DNA from: Citrobacter enshiensis
Lineage (GTDB): Bacteria > Pseudomonadota > Gammaproteobacteria > Enterobacterales > Enterobacteriaceae
Assembly (NCBI RefSeq): GCF_029338175.1
Contig: NZ_CP119862.1
Location: 2,108,001 to 2,172,000 of the forward strand
Direction of reading: 5' to 3'
DNA: 64,000 bases
Under the pieces are notes generated by a model that saw only the letters and a list, made by a program, of their open reading frames with translations, was not told the DNA's origin and searched no databases. The translations under genes and the position numbers were made by a program. Positions 25,762 through 34,588 of the stretch are shown piece after piece (the stretch's first letter is position 1; every line of letters starts with the position of its first letter).

Positions 25762-28700
25762 TTATTTGCAAGATATTCCTGTTACACCGTTTAACTTCCC
25801 TTGGCGACCGGGTTCACCGCCTCCCCATATATCCCTGCCGCCCTTTCCCGTAGGATGATACAAACCATGATTAGATTTATGATCCAATCTATCAACTAAA
25901 ACAAGTCTATTTACGTCCTCATGGTGATGCCATGTGAACCCAGATGGACTGCTGCTTCTGCTGCCATTTTTCAGCCAGTCGGACAATTCAGGATGACGTC
26001 CTAATATATCTCGCCTGAATGCCGGATCATTATTCATGCTTTTAATTAAAGCATCATTAGCTCTTTTGAATTGAACTGCATCACTTGAAAATCTATTAGA
26101 CGGAGCCACTGAATGATCAAAGAAGATATTATACTCGCCATTATTAGGTCTATTTGCTAAGCCCCACGGATCAATCCACCCCAGCGGATTCGGCGCATAC
26201 TGGTAAAGGTTCCACCCGCCGCTTAACCCAATCGGATCCTGAACAATAAACCGTCCGACCTGCGGGTCGTAGTAGCGGAACAGATTATAGTGAAGTCCGG
26301 TTTCGCTGTCAGCATACTGCCCGGCGTAGCGCAGGGGCTGATGGGCGAGGGCGGTGTGCTGCAACGCGCCGGTGAAGCCTGCCGTCTGATGCCGTACTTC
26401 GCCAAAACTGCCGTAATGACCACTCCAGCGCACGTTTCCATACTGGTCGGTGACTTCCAGCGGTGCGCCGTTCAGGTCAGTGCTGAACCAGTAAATCTCC
26501 CCACGCCTGTCGTCGCGCAGATGGTCGATTCGCGCCAGCGGACTCCAGGCTTCGTTCGGGTCATAAAGGTATGTGCTGCACTGTCCGCCTTCGTGCTGCT
26601 CCTGCAACAGGCGGTATCCCTGCCAGAGGAAGCGGGTTTCGGTGGTACCGTGGGTGGTAGCGACCTGTTTTCGCGTGCGCCTGCCGAGAGCATCATACTG
26701 ATAATGCGCCTGAAAACGTCCCTCCGGACCGGTTCCCTGCGCCGAAATCAGGCGGTTCTCGGCATCCCAGGCATAGTGCTGTTCATACAGGCCGCTGCGG
26801 CGGCGGACCAGGTTGCCCCAGGCGTCGTACTGCATAAACAGGTTTTGCCAGTGCTGCAGCCGGTTATCGGTGACCGGCGCATCGTCGTCACTGGCGGCGA
26901 GGTTGTCTGCGGCGTCATAACGAAAATGCGCACTGCTGTGCCCCTGCCGGGCCTCGTAGTGTTTCAGCAGGCGGCCTTCGGCGTCGTAGCCGTAATTCAC
27001 TTCGCCACGCAGGCTGTCGCTGACGCCAGAAAGCTCGCCACGGGCGGTATAGCGATAAAGACGCCCGAGTATCGCCTGTTCTGGCAGGGTGACGTCGGCG
27101 TTTATTTCACTGCGCTGCTCGGTACGTCTCCCGAGGCTGTCATACCGGCGGATCTGGCCGCGTGCGCCCTGAGTACGGTGCGTTTCACGGTGCAGACGGT
27201 CACGGGTGAATTCGGTGACCAGTTGTTGGCCAAAACGGATGGCGCTGACGTGGCCGGAGCCATAGTGCAGCCAGGAAATCTGCTGCTCACCGGGCAAGGT
27301 CAGGGAAGTCAGATTATTCAGCGCATCCCACTGGTAACCAACCTCTCCATTCACCCCGGATTCGCTTAGCATGCGTCCGGCTGCATCACGGATCAGGGCA
27401 ATTTCATCGTTTTCGATACCCAGCGCGACACCTTCGGCCGTGGGGGTGCGCAGTATGCGAGTGAGTTGACCACTCAGATCGCGGAAATAACGATATTCAG
27501 CATGGTGGTGGCTGCGCCCGGTCATCAGACCGCTGTCGTCATAACTGAACTGCTGTAAACGCCGGGCGATGCCCCTGTCGGCGGCAGGTCTGCCGTTTTC
27601 CTGGAGGGCGCAGAGAAAACCCCGGGCATCCCATTCCATCTGGCGGGATGTATCATCCGGGCGCGTTTCACTGAGCGGGCGACCCACGGCGTCATAGGTA
27701 AACCGGTATTCACCGCCGTTGCCATTCTCCAGTCGCAGCAGGTTGCCGCGCGGGTCGTAGCGCCAGCGACGGGTGCGACCAATACGATCGGTGAGGCTGA
27801 TCGGCAAGCCGAGCACGTCATACGTCCAGCTGACTTCGCTTTCCAGCGGGTCACGCCAGGCGGCGAGTTGCCCGCGTTCGTTCCACAGCAGCGATTCGCG
27901 GCTGCCGTCCGGGTGAATCACCGCGCTGAGTTGCCCGGCCTCGTTCCATTCGCGACGCGTGATATTGCCTGCTGCATCTTCACTGGCAACCAGTTGTCCG
28001 AAGCGGTCATAGCTAAAACAGGTGACGCTGCCGGAGCAGTCGGTGCGTTGTGTCAGCCGCCCCTGGCTGTTCCACCCCAGCCGCACCACGCCGCCAGTGG
28101 CATCCGTGATGCTGTCCGGCAGTATTTCGTCTTCTGCAGGGTAGTGATACGTGGTTTTGTTGCCGGAGACATCATCTTCCGACAGCAGGCGACCCTTCAG
28201 ATCATAAATGTTCTGTGATGACGTTCCGTCCGGGTAAACCGTACGGGCGATACGGTCCGTCAGGCGGTACCAGTAATATTCGGTACAACGGCCTGCCGGG
28301 TCCGTCTCCTGCGTCATCCGGCCATATTTGTCCCATAAACTGCGGCGGATGGCGCCGCCGGGCAGGATAACATCGCAGAGCTCGCCGTCGCGGTAAACAA
28401 AAGCGGTCTGGCGGCCGTCAAAATCCGTAAAACGCGCGACATTGTCATCGTCGTCAATCAGCCAGTGCGCCTGCGCGCCGTCATCACGAATGGCACGGCG
28501 CGTGCCGTTGTCAAAATCGTATTCGAACGTTAGCCGTTCGCCACCGTTGTGTCGGAACGCGACCACGCGCGGCAGGCCGTCGATCTCCTGCCAGCGGTAT
28601 TCACTCAGCAGCCCGTTCGCATCCTCGTGGGCGCTCATCAGACCATCCCGCCAGTGGAAACGTCTGCGCACGCTACCGCCCCGGCCCGTTACTGAAACGA

Positions 28701-29979
28701 GCTGGCGCTGTTCATCATACGCATAGCTGACCAGACAGATTGTATCATCCAGCCAGACACTGGCGAGGCGCTCATTATCATAGCGGCAGACCACTCGCTG
28801 TCCGGCGCTGTCGGTCAGCGCATGCAGGGTGTGATTATCGTTCCATTCAAACAGAATATCATTGCCGCAGGGGTCAGACAGTCGCTGTAACAGGGAAGGC
28901 GATGCTTCGCCCAGTGGGGCATAGTGCCAGCGCTCGCCGCTGATGTCATACACCGACCAACTGTTATCAGGGTGATGTTCCAGCCAGCATTTTTCATCTG
29001 CGCAGTATGTCCGCAAGCCTTTCGGCACCCTCGGGAAGGAGACGTAATCCCCGGAAGGCGCGCGCCAGACCAGTCCATCCTGATAGCGTTCCAGTCGGGT
29101 TTCCCAGAACAGGCTCCACCCCCGGCCAAGAACGCTGTCGCCAGGGTTACCGCTACGCCAGTAACGCTGCCAGCGGACGGGCAAGCGGGAAGGGAGGATG
29201 AAATCCAGCTCGTCATCGCCGCTAAGAAACTTCTGCCCGCTGACCATATCCACCGGGCGGGCAACGATCCCTGCGGCCGCCACACCGGTCATCAACGTGC
29301 CTGCACGACAGGCAATACGGCTAAGTTTGTTAATACCGGGAATTTTGTCAAGCAGCTTAGCCAGCGCCCCCACTTTACCCGCAGCGCCGCCCCAGCCCCC
29401 GAACAATCCGGTAAACAGTAGGGTGAGATCTGAGGCTTTATATACCCATTCCGGGACTTCGGACTGGATAGGCAGTGTCTGTTTCGGGCTACCCCCAATG
29501 CGGACATTGTCCGAACCGGTCATGATCTTTGCGTCACAGGTGGTGCGATCCCCCAGACGGGACGCAGGCAGGCCATTGATAGACACCCGCGAGGAGCCTT
29601 CCGCCATCTGCTGAGAGCCGTCGTCAGAGCACGCCACCATGCTGTTGGTGGCAAGTGCTGCGGGTTTACTGTTGATAAAAACGTCAGGCGAACCGACGGT
29701 GATGACGCCTTTTTTCGTCATGCTGGATGCCCCGGCATCCGCAATGCTGTCTCTTGCGGCAGTTGCCAGTTCACTGGTGAGATAACCGACCGCAAGGCTG
29801 GCGCCGATGAGCAGCACGCCTACGCCAATACAGGATGCCCCAAGGCCAGCAATAAACATCGCACCCGCCGCGATCCCCCCCACGGCAGCTATCAGGCCGC
29901 CAACGACGGTTCCGGCAATCATCCCGGCCAGCGCGCCGGAGTGTCCAATATCATCACCCGCGCGAGCAGCTTCAAACAT
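25762..29979 (-). CDS. Rhs polymorphic toxin with prePAAR, PAAR and HNH-type nuclease tip
   Basis: A 1,405-residue Rhs effector, probably delivered by a type VI secretion system. It begins with a prePAAR motif (AARAGDDIGH at residues 4-13, the AARxxDxxxH pattern), two glycine-rich membrane segments (about 15-75) and a PAAR domain (VITVGSPDVFINSKPAA to RIGGSP, about 90-165). A long YD-repeat Rhs cage follows, with the core end DPIGLSGGWNLYQYAPNPLGWIDPWGLA near 1,245-1,275. The DPxGL site is where the tip is autocleaved. The 130-residue tip holds SGFTWHHHEDVNRLVLVD and HPTGKGGRDIWGGG, an HNH/WHH-type DNase pattern. It follows the EagR gene by 17 bases. No type VI structural genes are in the window. 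Two displaced tips lie downstream. Confidence 0.92.
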   Translation of the reverse strand: MFEAARAGDDIGHSGALAGMIAGTVVGGLIAAVGGIAAGAMFIAGLGASCIGVGVLLIGASLAVGYLTSELATAARDSIADAGASSMTKKGVITVGSPDVFINSKPAALATNSMVACSDDGSQQMAEGSSRVSINGLPASRLGDRTTCDAKIMTGSDNVRIGGSPKQTLPIQSEVPEWVYKASDLTLLFTGLFGGWGGAAGKVGALAKLLDKIPGINKLSRIACRAGTLMTGVAAAGIVARPVDMVSGQKFLSGDDELDFILPSRLPVRWQRYWRSGNPGDSVLGRGWSLFWETRLERYQDGLVWRAPSGDYVSFPRVPKGLRTYCADEKCWLEHHPDNSWSVYDISGERWHYAPLGEASPSLLQRLSDPCGNDILFEWNDNHTLHALTDSAGQRVVCRYDNERLASVWLDDTICLVSYAYDEQRQLVSVTGRGGSVRRRFHWRDGLMSAHEDANGLLSEYRWQEIDGLPRVVAFRHNGGERLTFEYDFDNGTRRAIRDDGAQAHWLIDDDDNVARFTDFDGRQTAFVYRDGELCDVILPGGAIRRSLWDKYGRMTQETDPAGRCTEYYWYRLTDRIARTVYPDGTSSQNIYDLKGRLLSEDDVSGNKTTYHYPAEDEILPDSITDATGGVVRLGWNSQGRLTQRTDCSGSVTCFSYDRFGQLVASEDAAGNITRREWNEAGQLSAVIHPDGSRESLLWNERGQLAAWRDPLESEVSWTYDVLGLPISLTDRIGRTRRWRYDPRGNLLRLENGNGGEYRFTYDAVGRPLSETRPDDTSRQMEWDARGFLCALQENGRPAADRGIARRLQQFSYDDSGLMTGRSHHHAEYRYFRDLSGQLTRILRTPTAEGVALGIENDEIALIRDAAGRMLSESGVNGEVGYQWDALNNLTSLTLPGEQQISWLHYGSGHVSAIRFGQQLVTEFTRDRLHRETHRTQGARGQIRRYDSLGRRTEQRSEINADVTLPEQAILGRLYRYTARGELSGVSDSLRGEVNYGYDAEGRLLKHYEARQGHSSAHFRYDAADNLAASDDDAPVTDNRLQHWQNLFMQYDAWGNLVRRRSGLYEQHYAWDAENRLISAQGTGPEGRFQAHYQYDALGRRTRKQVATTHGTTETRFLWQGYRLLQEQHEGGQCSTYLYDPNEAWSPLARIDHLRDDRRGEIYWFSTDLNGAPLEVTDQYGNVRWSGHYGSFGEVRHQTAGFTGALQHTALAHQPLRYAGQYADSETGLHYNLFRYYDPQVGRFIVQDPIGLSGGWNLYQYAPNPLGWIDPWGLANRPNNGEYNIFFDHSVAPSNRFSSDAVQFKRANDALIKSMNNDPAFRRDILGRHPELSDWLKNGSRSSSPSGFTWHHHEDVNRLVLVDRLDHKSNHGLYHPTGKGGRDIWGGGEPGRQGKLNGVTGISCK

Positions 29980-29996
29980 AACAATAATCCTTATCG

Positions 29997-30434
29997 TTAA
30001 GCGTGGAGGCGAAAACTCCCGAGCAATGAAAGAAACAGATCGCTGTCGCGGTCTGTCAGCGTTGTGGCGGAGGTCATGGTAAAGACCAGAATATGCGCAT
30101 CATGCGTGTTAAATACCGCCTGCTGCTGACAGATACGTTTCCCGTCGCGCAGGTAGCTGGCGTGCACATTTTCGCCCTGTAAAAGGTTATCGCCCAGCAC
30201 GACAGCATGGCGTTCGCTCTGTTTCCAGCCTTTAAGATGTTTTTCCATCAGTACCAGCTGACGATTGATATAAGCCGAAAGATTTTCATCGGCGTTCAGC
30301 GTGTCGCGGGAAATATTGAACGCCGGGGCGCCAGCGCCTGGCTGGGTGAAAATATTGACTGAGCGGTCCTGATAACCTTCAGGAAGCGTGACCTGTCCTT
30401 CATTAAACAGGCTGGATTGGGAATGTTCTGACAT
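29997..30434 (-). CDS. EagR-type chaperone (DcrB/DUF1795)
   Basis: A 145-residue cytoplasmic protein with the DUF1795/DcrB fold (GQVTLPEGYQDRSVNIF, NISRDTLNADENLSAYINRQL, VFTMTSATTLTDRDSDLF). EagR chaperones bind the prePAAR membrane helices of Rhs effectors and help load them on VgrG. ATG 30434 with AGGACCC before it is the start; the in-frame TTG one codon earlier is less likely. It lies directly upstream of rhs in the same operon, and the AARxxDxxxH motif in the Rhs N-terminus is the expected partner signal. Confidence 0.88.
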   Translation of the reverse strand: MSEHSQSSLFNEGQVTLPEGYQDRSVNIFTQPGAGAPAFNISRDTLNADENLSAYINRQLVLMEKHLKGWKQSERHAVVLGDNLLQGENVHASYLRDGKRICQQQAVFNTHDAHILVFTMTSATTLTDRDSDLFLSLLGSFRLHA

Positions 30435-30680
30435 CAAGCGGGTCCTACCACATTTTGCAGAATTGTTAATACTGTCACAGGAGTGTGATACAGGCTACTA
30501 CAACATATAGTAGCTTCCGCTTAAATCAGACACTTCTTAAGGGTATGTGTATCTATATGTTTAATAAGTGGTTTATGCGGGGCGTCGATGCGAGAACTAA
30601 TGAATATAAGCGATGCCGGTAGACTCACCGGTGTCCCAATTCTGGCGGCGCCTGCACGACAACACCAGAGACGCTATGAA

Positions 30681-30960
30681 ATAAAAATCCACATAATGAC
30701 GTGGGTTTTATGATGTCTTCCGGTCTCCATGAAATTCAATAAAACCTCATGAGACAGCAGAAGCGCTTTAGATGTTGAATTGTGATTTATTATTTATATT
30801 TTTTATTTTATTGTTATTTAATAGTAACGAATTATTCCTTACTTTTATACTCACGTGCGTAAAAATGATAACCCGGGCACTATGGCATTCACCATTTTGA
30901 TCGAAAACGGGGCATGAAACCCGTTTGTCGGTGATTAAACATAGCCCATTGCAAAAATTA
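30681..30960 (+). repeat. Island end repeat A (ychF 3'-end-like)
   Basis: AAAATCCAC...GTGGGTTTT at 30684-30709, then ATTCAATAAAACCTCATGAG (30735-30754), ACAGCAGAAGCG and TTTAGATGTTGAA. This is a diverged copy of the ychF terminator and last codons found intact at 42441-42545 and again at 40171-40280. Similarity between copies A and B continues for another 180 bp (TACTCAC, GCATTCAC, GAAAACGGG). It is read as a phage/island attachment end. The rest of 30438-31229 has no supported gene and should hold the sinH promoter. Confidence 0.75.
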
Positions 30961-31229
30961 AAATCCATAAAGATCATCGTTATCAGACCAGGATGGTTTA
31001 TACCATGCTGATGCTGAAAAGTTGCAAAAACGTTGTATTGAAGATTTAGAGAGTCCAAAAATAGACAAATTAATACTGAAACATGTAACAGGTATCAGAT
31101 ATAATCTCCTGAAAATATCCAGAAGTAAAAAGCAGCTAAAATAAGCTTTATTTTTTATATGGAATATATCTTTATTTGAATGGGAATTATTTATAAACAT
31201 ATAAGTATAATGTTATGGTAGGTTCTGGA

Positions 31230-33440
31230 ATGTATCGTATTATGTTGTTCCTTTTTTTCATGGTTATAATACCCAGAACATTATTAGCCGCGAATCAATC
31301 TATCGAAAACCAGCCTCCTTCTAAAGGGAAAAATGAATCTGGCGTAACAGCAGAACTGCCGGATTTAGGCAGTGATGCCGCACAGAAAGCAGAAAAAGAA
31401 AAGAGTGGTGACTCTTTTAAAGAGCAATCAGAAAGTTATATGACAAATTCGGCCGCTCAGGGGTTTGAAAACCTGACGCCGGAGGCGCTGGAATCACAGG
31501 CCAAAAGCTACTTACAAAATAAAATTACCTCTTCAACACAATCCTATATCGAAGGGCTGATGTCGCCTTATGGCACCGTGCGCACTAATTTGTCTGTTGA
31601 TCAGGAGGGTTCTCTGGAAGGCAGTTCTCTGGACTACTTCATTCCCTGGTTTGACGACCAGCAGACGGTCCTGTTCAGCCAGTTTTCTACCCAGCGTAAG
31701 GAAGATCGTACTATCAGTAATGCGGGGTTAGGCATCCGCCATAATATTGGGCGCTGGATGCTCGGCGGCAATACTTTTTATGATTATGATTTTACCCGCA
31801 ATCATCGTCGCCTGGGACTTGGCGTCGAATCCTGGACCGATTTCCTGCGATTCTCTGGCAACTATTATCATCCGCTCTCCGGCTGGAAAAATTCGCAGGA
31901 TTTAGATTTTTATGAAGAGCGCCCGGCACGTGGCTGGGATGTTCGCATGGAGACATGGCTGCCGTTTTACCCACAGGTAGGCGGTAAGCTGGTCTATGAA
32001 CACTATTACGGTGATGAGGTGGCGCTGTTTGGTGAAGATAACCTGGAGCGTAACCCACAGGCCGTCACGCTCGGGCTGAATTATACCCCTGTACCGTTGC
32101 TCACGTTCAGTACGGATTATAAAGCCGGGACGGGCGATAACACGGATGTGAACGTGACAGCAACGCTAAATTATCAGTTTGGCACACCGCTTAAAGCACA
32201 GCTCGATCCGGAAAATGTCAAAATTCAGCATTCACTGGAAGGCAGTCGCCATGATTTTGTGGACCGCAATAACTTTATCGTTCTCGAATATCGCGAAAAA
32301 GATCCGCTGGACGTGACGCTGTTTCTGAAAGCCGATACGACCAATGAACATCCGGAATGTGTGATCAGCGATACGCCGGAAGCGGGCGTGGGCCTGGAAA
32401 AATGTAAGTGGACGATCAACGCACTGGTGAGTCATCACTACAAAATAGCGGCGGCCTCATGGCAGGCAAAGAATAATGCTAACCGTACGCTGGTCATGCC
32501 CGTGGTTAAAGCGAACACGCTGACGGAAGGTAATAACAACAGCTGGAATCTGGTATTGCCTACATGGGAAAACGCGGCAACGGATGCTGAACGTCTTGCG
32601 TTGAATACATGGAAAGTCAGGATCACGCTGGTGGATGAAGAAGGTAATCAGCAGAACTCCGGCATCGTGGAGTTGACGGTACAGCAGCACCGCAAAATTG
32701 AACTGGTTGTTGATACCCTCGCGGGGGCCGATCTCAGTCAGCATAAACACGAGGCTAGCGCACAGGCGGATGGCGTCGACGGCGTCGTGATGGCACTGCT
32801 GCTGACAGATGCTTACGGCGATGATAACGACAGCAAAGGCGACAAACTGACGGATGACGCCATGGTGCCTGAGCTGTACGACAGTAATGACAAAAAGGTC
32901 ACGCTCTCGGCCAAACCCTGCACGAACGTAACACCCTGCGTGTTTATCGCCAGCCGCGATAAACAGGCGGGAACCCTCACGCTCTCCAGTACGCAACCGG
33001 GCACTTTCCGCTGGAAGGCGAAAACGGATGCCTACGATGACAGTAATTATGTGGACATCACTTTTCTGGGCCAAAACATCAACGATGTTAATGCCGCTAT
33101 TTACCTGACTCATGTCGCTAACCCGGTGAATTTAATTGGAGATAAGAATGGGCACCCGCCGTTGAATAGCACATATCGATTTATGTTATGGCGCGATAAA
33201 AACAAGGATGGTGTTTTCCAGATGTCGGAGCAGCTCAGCGCTGAGGAAATGGCGCAGTACGACTACAAATGGGAATTTATCGGGAAAAGCGTCAGCGGTG
33301 ATTCGGGGGCGCAAGCCAATACCGAGAACCAGGATTTGGTGCTTCCCGTGACGAACCGTGAAGCGAAGCAAAAATTTGGCGCCAGCGAAAAAAGCGGCGT
33401 CCAGGGGTATGGGATACGTGTCACGTATCACAAAAAGTAA
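31230..33440 (+). CDS. sinH: SinH-like intimin/invasin family outer-membrane protein
   Basis: An inverse autotransporter (type Ve) that resembles Salmonella SinH. ATG 31230 (MYRIMLFLFF) is preferred for its AGGT spacing; ATG 31215 is in frame. After the signal peptide come a periplasmic linker (about 20-110) and the 12-strand barrel of the intimin/invasin family: IEGLMSPYGTVRTNLSVDQ, SSLDYFIPWFDD, LGIRHNIGRWMLGGNTFYDYDF, LGVESWTDFLRFSGNYYHPL and LGLNYTPVPLLTFSTDYK. Secreted Ig-like segments follow (about 410-736), the last ending YGIRVTYHKK. The barrel resembles YchO at 58.6 kb. It is first of three co-oriented genes. In Salmonella sinH lies in the CS54 island, at another site. Confidence 0.88.
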   Translation: MYRIMLFLFFMVIIPRTLLAANQSIENQPPSKGKNESGVTAELPDLGSDAAQKAEKEKSGDSFKEQSESYMTNSAAQGFENLTPEALESQAKSYLQNKITSSTQSYIEGLMSPYGTVRTNLSVDQEGSLEGSSLDYFIPWFDDQQTVLFSQFSTQRKEDRTISNAGLGIRHNIGRWMLGGNTFYDYDFTRNHRRLGLGVESWTDFLRFSGNYYHPLSGWKNSQDLDFYEERPARGWDVRMETWLPFYPQVGGKLVYEHYYGDEVALFGEDNLERNPQAVTLGLNYTPVPLLTFSTDYKAGTGDNTDVNVTATLNYQFGTPLKAQLDPENVKIQHSLEGSRHDFVDRNNFIVLEYREKDPLDVTLFLKADTTNEHPECVISDTPEAGVGLEKCKWTINALVSHHYKIAAASWQAKNNANRTLVMPVVKANTLTEGNNNSWNLVLPTWENAATDAERLALNTWKVRITLVDEEGNQQNSGIVELTVQQHRKIELVVDTLAGADLSQHKHEASAQADGVDGVVMALLLTDAYGDDNDSKGDKLTDDAMVPELYDSNDKKVTLSAKPCTNVTPCVFIASRDKQAGTLTLSSTQPGTFRWKAKTDAYDDSNYVDITFLGQNINDVNAAIYLTHVANPVNLIGDKNGHPPLNSTYRFMLWRDKNKDGVFQMSEQLSAEEMAQYDYKWEFIGKSVSGDSGAQANTENQDLVLPVTNREAKQKFGASEKSGVQGYGIRVTYHKK

Positions 33441-33503
33441 CGTGTTATTGGCGTGATGGTTAACAAGGGCCAGTCGCTGATAGTGGAAATAAGAGGAATA
33501 TTA

Positions 33504-34481
33504 ATGAAACCAGCAACAACACAGCGTCTGACCAAAATCGCTTTAGCGTTAGCCATCGCCGGATATTGCTCCGTACCTGCCGCACTTGCAGCGAATAAAG
33601 TGAGTAAAGTGGGCAGTCTAAAAGAGGGATCTGGCTGGCTGACGAGCGGCAACACGGGCAGCATTGTCGGTACGGCACCTAAAATTAAACTACCGAGCGC
33701 GGCAGAGACCGATGACGGCCTGCACGTCAAGGTGCAAATTGATCGCTCGGGTCGTACGGGCGGTACAACGGCGGCGACGGATGGCGAGAAGCAATTTCAT
33801 GTCGGCGATAAGTTAACCGTGTCCTGGGAGATCAACGATATCGAAGGCGATACGGATGCTACAGGGTTAACTAAAAAGAGCATCAAGTGGATGTGTTACA
33901 AGGATCAGAGCAAAAAGGATGGTCGGACCCTTCAGGGCAACGGCACGAATGGCTCGGACTCTTATACCATCCTGGCCGCAGACGAGAACTGCTATATCGG
34001 GATGCAGATTACCCCGGCAACGGAGACTGGCGATCCCCGCACTGGCGTGCTGGTTGATATGGCCGATTTGTCCACCGCGGCTGGCGGCGGTAGCGACAGT
34101 GATGATATTCCGGAAGGGCCGGTGGTGGATGACGATCTGCAGGTGACGATTTATGACGCCGCCGACACCACGGTTAACCTGCTCAAGAACACCACCGTTA
34201 AATTGCATACCGGTCATACCTATAAGGTCAAACTGTGGCGCGATACCAACGGCAACGGTACCTACGATTCCGGCACGGATACCGATGTCACCAGCTACTA
34301 TGACTATATGTGGGTGTTCACCGGAACGAGCGCGACGGCAAATACGTCCGGCGATTCCAGCGTACAGAACCAGGATCTGGTGCTCCCGGCAACCAATACT
34401 GCCGCAACCGGTGTTCTCTCTGGCGCAGGTGTGGATGGCGTGCAGGGCAATACGCTGGCCGTCAAATACAAACGTAAATAG
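33504..34481 (+). CDS. sinI: SinI-like secreted protein
   Basis: A 325-residue protein from ATG 33504 with AGAGGAATATTA before it. It has a signal peptide (KIALALAIAGYCSVPAALA) and two segments: one with the only cysteine pair (KWMCYKDQ ... DENCYIGMQI), and a second whose end (KLWRDTNGNGTYDSGTD, YYDYMWVFTG, QNQDLVLPATN, GVQGNTLAVKYKRK) closely matches the last domain of the SinH-like protein (LWRDKNKDGVF, QYDYKWEFIG, ENQDLVLPVTN, GVQGYGIRVTYHKK). It matches Salmonella SinI in place and type. It lies 63 bp after sinH, so they form an operon. A surface or periplasmic partner role is inferred; the function is not established. Confidence 0.78.
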   Translation: MKPATTQRLTKIALALAIAGYCSVPAALAANKVSKVGSLKEGSGWLTSGNTGSIVGTAPKIKLPSAAETDDGLHVKVQIDRSGRTGGTTAATDGEKQFHVGDKLTVSWEINDIEGDTDATGLTKKSIKWMCYKDQSKKDGRTLQGNGTNGSDSYTILAADENCYIGMQITPATETGDPRTGVLVDMADLSTAAGGGSDSDDIPEGPVVDDDLQVTIYDAADTTVNLLKNTTVKLHTGHTYKVKLWRDTNGNGTYDSGTDTDVTSYYDYMWVFTGTSATANTSGDSSVQNQDLVLPATNTAATGVLSGAGVDGVQGNTLAVKYKRK

Positions 34482-34588
34482 TTTTTTATCTCTTATGCCA
34501 TTCCCTGCGGGGGATGGCATTTTTGCAGATGCAGTTTTTGCTGAGTACAACACTGAGCAAAAAGAACGAAGCCAGCCAGGAATGATTT

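Noticed and set aside
26290..27369. A 359-codon plus-strand frame opposite rhs
   Set aside because: The minus-strand Rhs frame is clearly real; the opposite frame recurs at each copy of the core and comes from its codon bias.
21265..30434. A complete type VI secretion locus
   Set aside because: Only an Rhs effector, its chaperone and immunity genes are present; no vgrG, hcp or tss genes are in the window.
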